Shown here one piece after another: positions 44,301 through 50,764 of a stretch of 64,000 nt of DNA. A program made the position numbers and the translations under genes. Source of the DNA: Bacillota bacterium (GTDB lineage Bacteria; Bacillota; Clostridia; Oscillospirales; Ruminococcaceae); the NCBI GenBank assembly GCA_023415575.1, contig JAEZKF010000028.1:1-64000 (forward strand), in the 5' to 3' direction. Each line of letters starts with the position of its first letter. Position 1 is the stretch's first letter. The notes under the pieces are model-generated. The model ran no database searches, was not told the origin of the DNA, and worked only from the letters and a program-made list of their open reading frames with translations.

Positions 44301-45067
44301 CGGATGTTCAGGTAATCGTTATAGGCCTGCTTGATTTCGGGACTGTCGATCTGCACGTTATCAAGCTCGGTTAAGAAGGTGGTGTGGCGGCAGTGATCCG
44401 ACCAATATGTATCGATCATGCGGATTTCCGTCACGGTGGGGTCACGGTGTTCGGTGTCACGGAAATAGGTCTGGCAGAACTTGATGTCGTCATAATCCAT
44501 CGCAAGACCCATGGACTGAGAAAAATCGCGCAGTTTTGCCTCATCATAGGAGATAAAGCCCGTGAGTGTCTCTACATCCTTGGGAGCAGGCTGACTGATT
44601 ACAAGGGTCTCAGGCTTTTCAAGACTTGCCTCGCGAGACTCCACAGGGTTAATTACATAGCTTTTGATCTGCTTAAACTCTTCGTCAGTCAAGCTGCCTT
44701 CCAGCATAAACACCTTAGCAGACCGGATAAGGGGCCGCTCCTTCTGCGTCATCAGCGAGATACACTGGGCGCAGGAATCAGCACGCTGGTCAAACTGACC
44801 GGGCAGATACTCAACCGCAAACAGCCGTCCCGAATGCTCGGGGAGTTCGCTGTAGAGGTTGTCCACCTGCGGTTCGGAGAAAATGGTGCGCTTTGCCGCC
44901 TCAAAATCCTCCTCGCTCAGATTCTGCGCGTCGTACCGGTTAATCACCCGAACACCGGTCAGGGATGTGATGCCAAGCGTTGCACGGATATCCGAGAGCA
45001 ATCCGCCGGCCTCAACCGCAAATCCCTTCTTCTTCTCCACATACACCCGAAAAACCGCCATCTTCAT
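41354..45067 (-). CDS. purL: Phosphoribosylformylglycinamidine synthase, single polypeptide
   Basis: This 1237-residue enzyme converts FGAR, glutamine and ATP to FGAM in de novo purine synthesis. It carries a PurS-like N-terminus, two AIR-synthase-like halves (for example FKNETHNHPTEIEPFGGAATC) and a C-terminal glutamine amidotransferase domain with nucleophile Cys1077 in GICNGFQ. Many Firmicutes split this into PurS, PurQ and PurL, while several Clostridia use the fused form. ATG 45067 follows AAAGGA. No other purine gene is nearby. Confidence 0.95.
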   Translation of the reverse strand: MKMAVFRVYVEKKKGFAVEAGGLLSDIRATLGITSLTGVRVINRYDAQNLSEEDFEAAKRTIFSEPQVDNLYSELPEHSGRLFAVEYLPGQFDQRADSCAQCISLMTQKERPLIRSAKVFMLEGSLTDEEFKQIKSYVINPVESREASLEKPETLVISQPAPKDVETLTGFISYDEAKLRDFSQSMGLAMDYDDIKFCQTYFRDTEHRDPTVTEIRMIDTYWSDHCRHTTFLTELDNVQIDSPEIKQAYNDYLNIRNQVYVNRSKPQSLMDIATIGAKYLKKQGLLPNLDESDEINACSIKVTVDVNGQPEEWLLLFKNETHNHPTEIEPFGGAATCLGGAIRDPLSGRAYVYQAMRVTGAADPLTPFSQTLAGKLPQKKLVTTAANGYSSYGNQVGLATGYVKELYHPGYVAKRMEIGAVVGAAKADHVVRECPEPGDVVVLLGGRTGRDGCGGATGSSKSHTMESLESCGAEVQKGNAPEERKLQRLFRNPEVTRLIRRCNDFGAGGVSVAIGELADGLHIYLDRVPKKYEGLDGTELAISESQERMACVVRKKDLARFYELADSENLEATYVADVTDTNRLVMELYGKQIVSLSREFLNSNGAPKRTAAHVTALALKAPTLPSGDFSARMEALVSDLNICSQKGLVDRFDSTIGTGTVIMPFGGKTQRTEIQAMAAKLPVQNGETDTCSVMAYGFDPYLSEQSPFHGAVYAVVSSIAKVVAAGGSRHGCYLTLQEYFERTKGDPLRWGKPLAALLGALKAQLELGIAAIGGKDSMSGTFEDIDVPPTLVSFAISCAKASKVVSPEFKQSGSHVALITPKVLENGLPDFDSVKECFDTVESLIASGRAKSVWALSSGGIAEGIFKMSLGNRIGFTFTKKLPDEQLYSGGYGGFLVELDGAGNDFDVIGVTHSDYYIEYAGKKVPMTRLETLWENKLESVFPCTVSIEQTPVQAYSYSAMSRVSPKEKIAKPRVLIPVFPGTNCEYDTARQFEIAGAVAECCVIRNLTAQAIAESVDRMEQLIRNSQIIALPGGFSGGDEPDGSAKFITSFFRNPRITEAVRDLIHRRDGLMLGICNGFQALIKLGLVPFGDIVEADEDSPTLTYNAIGRHQSMMVRTRVASNLSPWLMYTSVGDIHTVPISHGEGRFIISDELITRLEHNGQIATQYVDFDGNPTMDVRFNPNSSYYAVEGITSPDGRIFGKMAHSERVGKDICKNVEGEKNQKLFSAAVDYFAL

Positions 45068-45128
45068 CAACCATTCCTTTCAGTTTGTACATCACGATGT
45101 CGTATGCCTCTATCTGTTGACAAGATAC

Positions 45129-45157
45129 ATATCAAGGCTTAACACCTATCATGTAAA
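45129..45157 (-). promoter_or_regulatory. Probable purL promoter
   Basis: On the minus strand TTTACA (45157-45152) and TGATAT (45134-45129) are 17 bases apart, in the gap between mtaB and purL. Confidence 0.4.
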
Positions 45158-45184
45158 CCACTGGCCAGGACCAATGGTAATTGA

Positions 45185-46492
45185 CTACGGGTTAATATCT
45201 TCTATCAGCACGCCGACACAGCCGTCGTCACACACATCTGTGATTTTGACAGCCACAATCTGGCCCTGCAAGTCACGCTCCGGCGGGCAGGGAACCTTAA
45301 CCGGCGTGTAGTTTGGAGTGTAGCCGCAGTAAAACTCGCCCTCTCGGGTTTCAAACAACACAGAATCGGTGCGCCCGACCTGTGTACGCAAAAAAACGCC
45401 CCTCGCATGGTCTGCGGCCTGCAGCATGCGGTGGCTTCTCATGGTTTTTACCTTTTGAGGTACCTGCTCCTTTATCTGGGCTGCACGGGTACCGGCGCGC
45501 ATAGAGTATGCGAAAACATGCGCCTTGGCAAAGCCGACGGAGCTAAAGAAAGAGAGTGATAGCTCAAACTCCTCATCCGTTTCCTGCGGAAAGCCCACCA
45601 TAATGTCGGTGGTAATTGCGCTGTTCTCAAACTCTTCGCGAATCATGTTTACAATATCCATGTATTGCGCGGTTGTGTAATGACGGTTCATGCGCCGTAG
45701 GGTGGCATCACAACCGCTCTGCAGCGAAAGGTGAAACTGCGGGCAGAAGCAGGGCAGCTCCTTCATGGCGCGGATATCCTCGCGCGTCAGCATCTCGGGC
45801 TCAAGGGACCCAAGGCGCACGCGCTCAATGCCGGGTATGCTAGCGGCACATTTCACTGCGTCAATCAACCTTAAGCCAATATCGCTGCCATAGCAGGAGA
45901 GGTTGATGCCAACGAGCACCACCTCACGATAGCCCGCCTCGGCAAGCGAGCGGATCTCTTCCTTTAACTCCTCTAAAGGCTTAGAGCGCACCGGCCCGCG
46001 TGCGGTGGGAATAATGCAGTAGGAGCAGTAGCGCTCGCAGCCGTCCTCAATCTTTACAAAGGCGCGGGTATGCTCCATAAAGGCGTCGGCGCGCATCTGC
46101 TCGAACTGCTCGCCGCGCTCGTGCTTTGATATATCTATGACGCGCTCACCGGTTGCCATAAAGGTGCGGATGGCGTCAAGCAGGCCCTTGCGGTTGTAGG
46201 CGCCTGTAATCACGTCCGCCTCGGTCAGTATTTGAGATTGCTCGGGGAAGGCCTGGGGCATGCATCCGGTTAACGCTATGACAGCACCCGGATTCTCCCG
46301 GCGTGCGCGGCGCAGCGCTTGACGGTTCTTGCGGTCACCTGTATCGGTCACGGTGCAGGTGTTGATAACACACACATCCGCTTGTTCGCCAAACTCCACG
46401 ATGTCATAGCCCTGGGCGGAAAAGAGCTGTTTTAAAATCTGTGTTTCATACTGGTTGACCTTACAGCCGAGTGTGAAAAAAGAAGCCCTCAT
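45185..46492 (-). CDS. mtaB: tRNA t6A37 methylthiotransferase (MtaB)
   Basis: This 435-residue radical SAM enzyme adds a methylthio group to t6A37, giving ms2t6A in ANN-decoding tRNAs. The N-terminal UPF0004 domain has Cys ligands in TLGCKVNQYE, NTCTVT and LTGCMPQ. The radical SAM motif is CERYCSYC, and a TRAM-like domain ends the protein. ATG 46492 matches the family start; upstream in-frame codons would add about 30 residues unlike the family. A leader with paired helices and a terminator precedes it. Confidence 0.9.
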   Translation of the reverse strand: MRASFFTLGCKVNQYETQILKQLFSAQGYDIVEFGEQADVCVINTCTVTDTGDRKNRQALRRARRENPGAVIALTGCMPQAFPEQSQILTEADVITGAYNRKGLLDAIRTFMATGERVIDISKHERGEQFEQMRADAFMEHTRAFVKIEDGCERYCSYCIIPTARGPVRSKPLEELKEEIRSLAEAGYREVVLVGINLSCYGSDIGLRLIDAVKCAASIPGIERVRLGSLEPEMLTREDIRAMKELPCFCPQFHLSLQSGCDATLRRMNRHYTTAQYMDIVNMIREEFENSAITTDIMVGFPQETDEEFELSLSFFSSVGFAKAHVFAYSMRAGTRAAQIKEQVPQKVKTMRSHRMLQAADHARGVFLRTQVGRTDSVLFETREGEFYCGYTPNYTPVKVPCPPERDLQGQIVAVKITDVCDDGCVGVLIEDINP

Positions 46493-46582
46493 TACAATAC
46501 AACAGCACCTTTCAAGTAATCGCCCTGTGTGCATGCGTGCTTGAATCAGAAACCGGTTACTGCACCGGGTAAAAACACACAA

Positions 46583-46710
46583 AAGCCGGATTCATTGGTC
46601 CGGCTTGCGGGAAACACTGTGTCCGATACAGCTACCCATTGAATAATAGGTATCGGTATAGCATGCAAATTTGAAAAAAATAGAAGTTAAATTACACAAA
46701 AATCAGTGTT
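46583..46710 (-). promoter_or_regulatory. Structured mtaB leader with a terminator-like hairpin
   Basis: On the minus strand AACACTG (46710-46704) can pair with CAGTGTT (46619-46613). Inside, CCGATAC (46656-46650) pairs with GTATCGG (46629-46623). Directly after comes AAGCCGGA (46606-46599) paired with TCCGGCTT (46590-46583), followed by TTGTGTGTTTTT. Closing helix, inner hairpin, then terminator is a riboswitch- or attenuator-like layout. No known class was recognised. Confidence 0.45.
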
Positions 46711-46721
46711 CATTTATTTGT

Positions 46722-46750
46722 ATTATAATCAATTGTAAGAAGAATTACAA
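46722..46750 (-). promoter_or_regulatory. Probable mtaB promoter
   Basis: On the minus strand TTGTAA (46750-46745) and a perfect TATAAT (46727-46722) are 17 bases apart. Transcription from here would give a leader of about 220 nt before mtaB. Confidence 0.5.
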
Positions 46751-46757
46751 TTAGCAG

Positions 46758-46786
46758 TTGACTTAAAATAACGGTGCTGATATAGT
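46758..46786 (+). promoter_or_regulatory. Promoter of the HPr-like gene
   Basis: TTGACT at 46758-46763 and TATAGT at 46781-46786 are 17 bases apart. The promoter is divergent from, and eight bases away from, the mtaB promoter. Confidence 0.6.
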
Positions 46787-46847
46787 GTAATTGTAGGCAA
46801 ATTATTAAAGTATTATTTAACAAATAACAGATTAGGGAGGGTTTTTC

Positions 46848-47078
46848 ATGAAAACCGCAAATATTATGTTGAACACCATCAATGACGTCAAGGACTTCGT
46901 TGCAGTTGTAAATAAGTATGATTTTGATGTGGACCTCATCTCCGGCAGATATGCTGTTGATGCAAAGTCCATTATGGGTATTTTTAGTCTTGACCTTTCC
47001 AAGCCGATTGCGCTTCAGGCACATTGCGATAACTGCGCAGAGTTTGATGCTGATATCGCTAAGTTTATCATAGACTAA
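46848..47078 (+). CDS. HPr/Crh-like protein lacking the PEP-phosphorylation histidine
   Basis: This 76-residue protein has the HPr fold pattern. The KSIMGIFSLDLSKPI stretch corresponds to the Ser46 regulatory region of HPr (KSIMGVMSL). At the position of the active-site His15 loop it has LNTINDVKDFV instead of a GIHARPA-like sequence, so it cannot carry PTS phosphate at a histidine. Crh of Bacillus also lacks this His and acts as a CcpA corepressor when Ser46 is phosphorylated. A similar regulatory role is possible, but HPr kinase is not in the window. GGGAGG precedes the ATG. Confidence 0.65.
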   Translation: MKTANIMLNTINDVKDFVAVVNKYDFDVDLISGRYAVDAKSIMGIFSLDLSKPIALQAHCDNCAEFDADIAKFIID

Positions 47079-47100
47079 TTACTCAAATTTAACTTATAAG

Positions 47101-47129
47101 AAGAGCGAGTGTAAAAACTCGCTCTTTTT
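47101..47129 (+). terminator. Terminator after the HPr-like gene
   Basis: A 10-bp perfect stem (47101-47110 with 47117-47126) runs into a T tract, 22 bases after the stop. Confidence 0.85.
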
Positions 47130-47288
47130 GCTTGCCCAAAAGGTCAACTTTCACCTTTTATCCATCTGATGCCTTGATGTCAATCGGATAAACGGTTTTG
47201 TCGTTTATTCGCCCATCCTTATCATAACGGCGGGGCTTTACCGCATAAACTATAGAAAACAGACAATCATACGCTGTAAAGGGTGGGT

Positions 47289-48470
47289 ATGGGTATGCGA
47301 ATAAAGAAACGACAGGTACGGGCGATTGCCGTGCTGCTAATTGCCTGCATGGCGGTCATGCTGTGCCCTGTGGCAAATGCCGAATCTAAAAATAACGACG
47401 CGCTTCCGGTTTCCATTACCGCGCCGTCTGCGATACTGATAGAGTTAAACAGCGGCGAGGTGTTGTTTGAAAAGAACGCCGACGAGGTGATGCCACCCGC
47501 TTCGGTTACAAAGATTATGACCCTCCTGCTTGCGGTAGAGGCGATTGAGCAGGGCAAGCTCGGCCTGCAGGACATGGTCAGCACCTCAGAGAATGCAAGC
47601 AAGATGGGCGGCAAGCAGATTTGGCTTGAAGTCGGCGAGGAGATGACAGTCAATGACCTGTTTAAGGCAACCGCCATCGCATCGGCAAACGATGCAGCTG
47701 TCGCTTTGGGCGAAGCGGTTGCAGGCAATGAGAGCACCTTTGTCGCGATGATGAACGAGCGGGCAAAGGAGCTCGGCATGGAAAACACAGTCTTTATGAA
47801 CGCATCGGGTTTGGATGCAGAAGGTCATGTTAGCACAGCGCGCGATATCGCCATCATGTCCAGAGAGCTGCTTTTGCACCCCATGATTAAAGACTACACC
47901 ACCGTCTGGATGGACTCCCTGCGCGACGGCAAGACCTCGCTTGTCAACACCAACAAGCTCGTTCGCTTCTATGATGGCGCCACAGGTCTAAAAACCGGTA
48001 CGACCGACTCGGCCGGCTACTGCCTAAGCGCATCCGCCGAGCGCAACAAGCTTTCGCTTATTGCCGTAGTCATGGGCGAAAAGACCAGCGAAGAGCGGTT
48101 TGCCTCCGCCCGCACCCTGCTTGACTATGGTTTTGCCAACTGGGAGGTCATCACCCCCAAGCCTTTAGATACTCCGATTGAACCGGTCAAGGTCATAAAA
48201 GGCACCGAGCCTGTGGTAGAGGTGGAAAGTCATCCTGCCAAAGAGGTAGTAATCCGCAAGGGCGAAGAGGAGAGCATCGAATATAAGGTGGAGATTGTCA
48301 GCGACGTTCAAGCGCCCGTGGCAGCCGGTCAAACACTCGGCCGTGTGGTGATGTACTCAAACGGCAAGGAAATAGGCTCCTACCCGCTGACGGCGGCAAA
48401 ATATGTCGGCAAGCTGACATTCTGGGTTGCCTTCAAGGCACTTTGGAGGTCAATGCTCGGGCTAAAATAG
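47289..48470 (+). CDS. dacF: D-alanyl-D-alanine carboxypeptidase (DacF/PBP5-like)
   Basis: This 393-residue exported enzyme trims the terminal D-Ala of peptidoglycan stem peptides. A signal peptide ends near residue 34 (PVANA). The penicillin-binding motifs are SVTK with Ser72 and Lys75, SAN (SANDAAVAL), and KTG (GLKTGTTDSAG). A C-terminal beta domain and a final hydrophobic/amphipathic anchor follow. DacF in Bacillus acts during spore formation; that use is likely here but not shown. ATG 47289 was selected because AAAGGG is five bases upstream. Confidence 0.88.
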   Translation: MGMRIKKRQVRAIAVLLIACMAVMLCPVANAESKNNDALPVSITAPSAILIELNSGEVLFEKNADEVMPPASVTKIMTLLLAVEAIEQGKLGLQDMVSTSENASKMGGKQIWLEVGEEMTVNDLFKATAIASANDAAVALGEAVAGNESTFVAMMNERAKELGMENTVFMNASGLDAEGHVSTARDIAIMSRELLLHPMIKDYTTVWMDSLRDGKTSLVNTNKLVRFYDGATGLKTGTTDSAGYCLSASAERNKLSLIAVVMGEKTSEERFASARTLLDYGFANWEVITPKPLDTPIEPVKVIKGTEPVVEVESHPAKEVVIRKGEEESIEYKVEIVSDVQAPVAAGQTLGRVVMYSNGKEIGSYPLTAAKYVGKLTFWVAFKALWRSMLGLK

Positions 48471-48490
48471 ACATGATTTCGGATGGATAC

Positions 48491-48602
48491 GGGCACGACT
48501 TTTTTAGCTGTTAACGGTCAAAAGCTTTTGACCTGGCTTAAGGGTTACATCCTAGCCCTCAAACCATTAACTGCCAGATGATGTCAAAAGACTTTCGTGC
48601 CC
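48491..48602. other. Structured intergenic element between dacF and pgi
   Basis: GGGCACGA at 48491-48498 pairs with TCGTGCCC at 48595-48602. CTTTT pairs with AAAAG just inside, and GCTGTTAACGG pairs imperfectly with CCATTAACTGC. Inside these, GGTCAAAAGCTTTTGACC (48516-48533) is a perfect 18-bp palindrome and a further GGTT/AACC helix is possible. The whole forms a closed multi-branch shape of about 112 bp with no reading frame. It could be an RNA, a MITE-like repeat, or a leader of pgi. Confidence 0.5.
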
Positions 48603-48837
48603 ATATTTTGTATGCGCACAGCAGGTTACATACAATAATTGGCATGTTTTATCGGATGAAGAAAGTATGAAAAGTTTAAATAATATGGTAATATTTCAAG
48701 CGCGTACTTGAAAAAAACTTCTTGATAGGGTAATATAGAACCATAGACATTTTAGGGGAATGATAAAGCTGCAACCCTTGTTTAACCCCAGCAAATCAGG
48801 TGATGAAGATAAGGGTGCAGTCGGAGGTAACAGCAAA

Positions 48838-50178
48838 ATGGGGATGAAGTTTAACGGCAAATATCTAAGCGGATTTGTGGGTGAACACGAAATCTCCGCT
48901 TTAGAGGGGCAGGTTAAGGATGCCCATGAGAAAATCCATAACAAAACCGGCCTTGGCAATGATTTTTTAGGCTGGGTAACCTTGCCCACCGATTATAACG
49001 AGGTGGAGTTTGAGCGTATTAAAAGAGCGGCTTCGAGAATCCAGCAAAACTCGCAGGTTCTGATTGTTATCGGAATCGGCGGTTCTTATCTGGGTGCGCG
49101 GGCCGCTATTGAACTTTTACGCTCACCTTTTTATAATAACCTGAAAAAAGATACGCCTGATATCTACTTTGCGGGCAACAACATTAGCCCCACCTACCTC
49201 AACGAGCTGCTTAGCATCTGCGAGGGCAAGGATATTTCAGTCAACGTAATATCCAAATCAGGCACCACCACCGAGCCTGCTCTTGCATTTCGTGTGTTCC
49301 GCGAACTGCTTGAGAAGAAATACGGCAAAGAAGGCGCACGCGAGCGCATCTTCTGCACCACCGATGCCGCCAGAGGCACACTCAAGGACCTGTGCAACCG
49401 CGAAGGCTATGAAACCTTTGTCATTCCGGATGACGTGGGCGGCCGCTTCTCGGTGCTTACCGCAGTAGGCCTGCTGCCTATTGCAGTCAGCGGCGCGGAC
49501 ATTGATGCAATTATGGCGGGCGCAAAGCAGGCACAAGATGAGTTGAGCATCTGCGACCTTGAAAAGAACGATTGCTACCGTTACGCCGCGGCACGCAACT
49601 GCCTCTACCGCAAGGGCAAGGCGGTTGAGCTGCTGGTTAGCTACGACCCCTCCTTTACCATGATGGCGGAATGGTTTAAGCAGCTGTTCGGCGAAAGCGA
49701 AGGTAAGGACAACAAGGGCCTTTTCCCTGCATCCGTTACCTTCTCTACCGACCTGCATTCACTCGGCCAATATGTTCAGGATGGCGCGAGACTCCTGTTT
49801 GAAACCGTGGTTAACATCCAAAAGCCCAAGCAGGACCTGTTCTTAAAGTCGGATGAGGAGAACTTTGACGGACTCAACTTCCTTGCTAACCAGAACATGA
49901 GCATTGTTAACCAAAAGGCATTTGAGGGAACGGTACTTGCCCATACAAGCGGCGGCGTGCCCAACATCATTCTTGAAGTTCCTGAAATCAATGAGCATGA
50001 GTTCGGCTATATGGTGTACTTCTTTGAAAAGGCGTGCGCCATCTCCGGTTATATGCTCGGCGTAAACCCGTTTGATCAGCCCGGCGTAGAGAGCTATAAG
50101 GTGAATATGTTCGCCCTGCTCGGCAAGCCGGGATACGAGAATCAAAGGTCATATCTTGAGTCACAGCTTTACGGCTAA
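48838..50178 (+). CDS. pgi: Glucose-6-phosphate isomerase
   Basis: This 446-residue enzyme interconverts glucose-6-phosphate and fructose-6-phosphate in glycolysis. Phosphate and catalytic motifs are present: GIGGSYLGARA, SKSGTTTEPALAF, a GGRFSVLTAVGLLP stretch, and the final QPGVESYK with the catalytic Lys. Length fits the Firmicute form. ATG 48838 follows GGAGG with a ten-base spacer; an upstream in-frame ATG at 48760 would add 26 atypical residues. Confidence 0.95.
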   Translation: MGMKFNGKYLSGFVGEHEISALEGQVKDAHEKIHNKTGLGNDFLGWVTLPTDYNEVEFERIKRAASRIQQNSQVLIVIGIGGSYLGARAAIELLRSPFYNNLKKDTPDIYFAGNNISPTYLNELLSICEGKDISVNVISKSGTTTEPALAFRVFRELLEKKYGKEGARERIFCTTDAARGTLKDLCNREGYETFVIPDDVGGRFSVLTAVGLLPIAVSGADIDAIMAGAKQAQDELSICDLEKNDCYRYAAARNCLYRKGKAVELLVSYDPSFTMMAEWFKQLFGESEGKDNKGLFPASVTFSTDLHSLGQYVQDGARLLFETVVNIQKPKQDLFLKSDEENFDGLNFLANQNMSIVNQKAFEGTVLAHTSGGVPNIILEVPEINEHEFGYMVYFFEKACAISGYMLGVNPFDQPGVESYKVNMFALLGKPGYENQRSYLESQLYG

Positions 50179-50237
50179 CGCATCTGCCGGTAACCCAGCA
50201 GGTGACAGAATACTAAATTATTTTTGGAGGTATTCTT

Positions 50238-50645
50238 ATGATAAAACTTATCGTTGGAAACAAAGGCTCCGGCAAGACAAAGACACTCATTGAACAGATC
50301 AATCAGACAGCAAAGACCGCAAAAGGCAATATCGTCTGTGTTGAAAAGGCGATGAAGCTCACCTATGACATCGACCACAGTGTCCGCCTGATTGATATTG
50401 ATTTATATAACATCTCCGGCTATGATGCATTTTACGGATTTGTTGCAGGTCTTTACGCCAGCAACTATGACATCACCGATGTATTTGTAGACGGTATCTT
50501 AAAGATTGGCGGCAGAAACCTCGAGGAACTTGGAGCAACCTTCGATAAGCTTGAGGAACTCAATCAAAAGAACGGTATTAACATGGTATTCACCGTGTCC
50601 TGTGACCTTGCTGACCTGCCGGAAAGCGTTAAGAAGTATCTGTAA
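50238..50645 (+). CDS. Small P-loop protein of unknown function
   Basis: This 135-residue protein has a P-loop at residues 7-14 (GNKGSGKT), a likely Walker B strand (DVFVDGI) and a final beta strand (NMVFTVSCDLADLP). It is a minimal NTPase of a type often found in Clostridia and labelled only ATPase. TTTGGAGG precedes the ATG. It follows pgi by about 60 bases and a terminator follows it. No role is known. Confidence 0.65.
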   Translation: MIKLIVGNKGSGKTKTLIEQINQTAKTAKGNIVCVEKAMKLTYDIDHSVRLIDIDLYNISGYDAFYGFVAGLYASNYDITDVFVDGILKIGGRNLEELGATFDKLEELNQKNGINMVFTVSCDLADLPESVKKYL

Positions 50646-50665
50646 AGTCAAAGAATAGGTAAGTG

Positions 50666-50714
50666 GCCGTCGCGGGCCGCAACGCTTGTTGTGTGTTCGC
50701 GTCGGCTATTTTTG
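50666..50714 (+). terminator. Terminator after the small P-loop gene
   Basis: Stem GCCGTCGCG (50666-50674) with CGCGTCGGC (50698-50706), one mismatch, encloses a GCAAC/GTTGT helix and is followed by TATTTTTGTG. Confidence 0.75.
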
Positions 50715-50764
50715 TGTATATCTGGCTGACAACAGGCATAGCATTTGCCTAAGGGGGATTGATT

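Noticed and set aside
43502..45142. Long plus-strand reading frames (about 236 and 252 residues) opposite purL
   Set aside because: They lie antisense to clear PurL coding sequence, have no ribosome sites and no family motifs, and have the low-complexity composition expected of shadow frames.
45068..45184. Possible purine riboswitch in the purL leader
   Set aside because: The short leader lacks the conserved purine aptamer core (TATA...CTACC...GTAAAT-like loops); only a modest promoter is visible.
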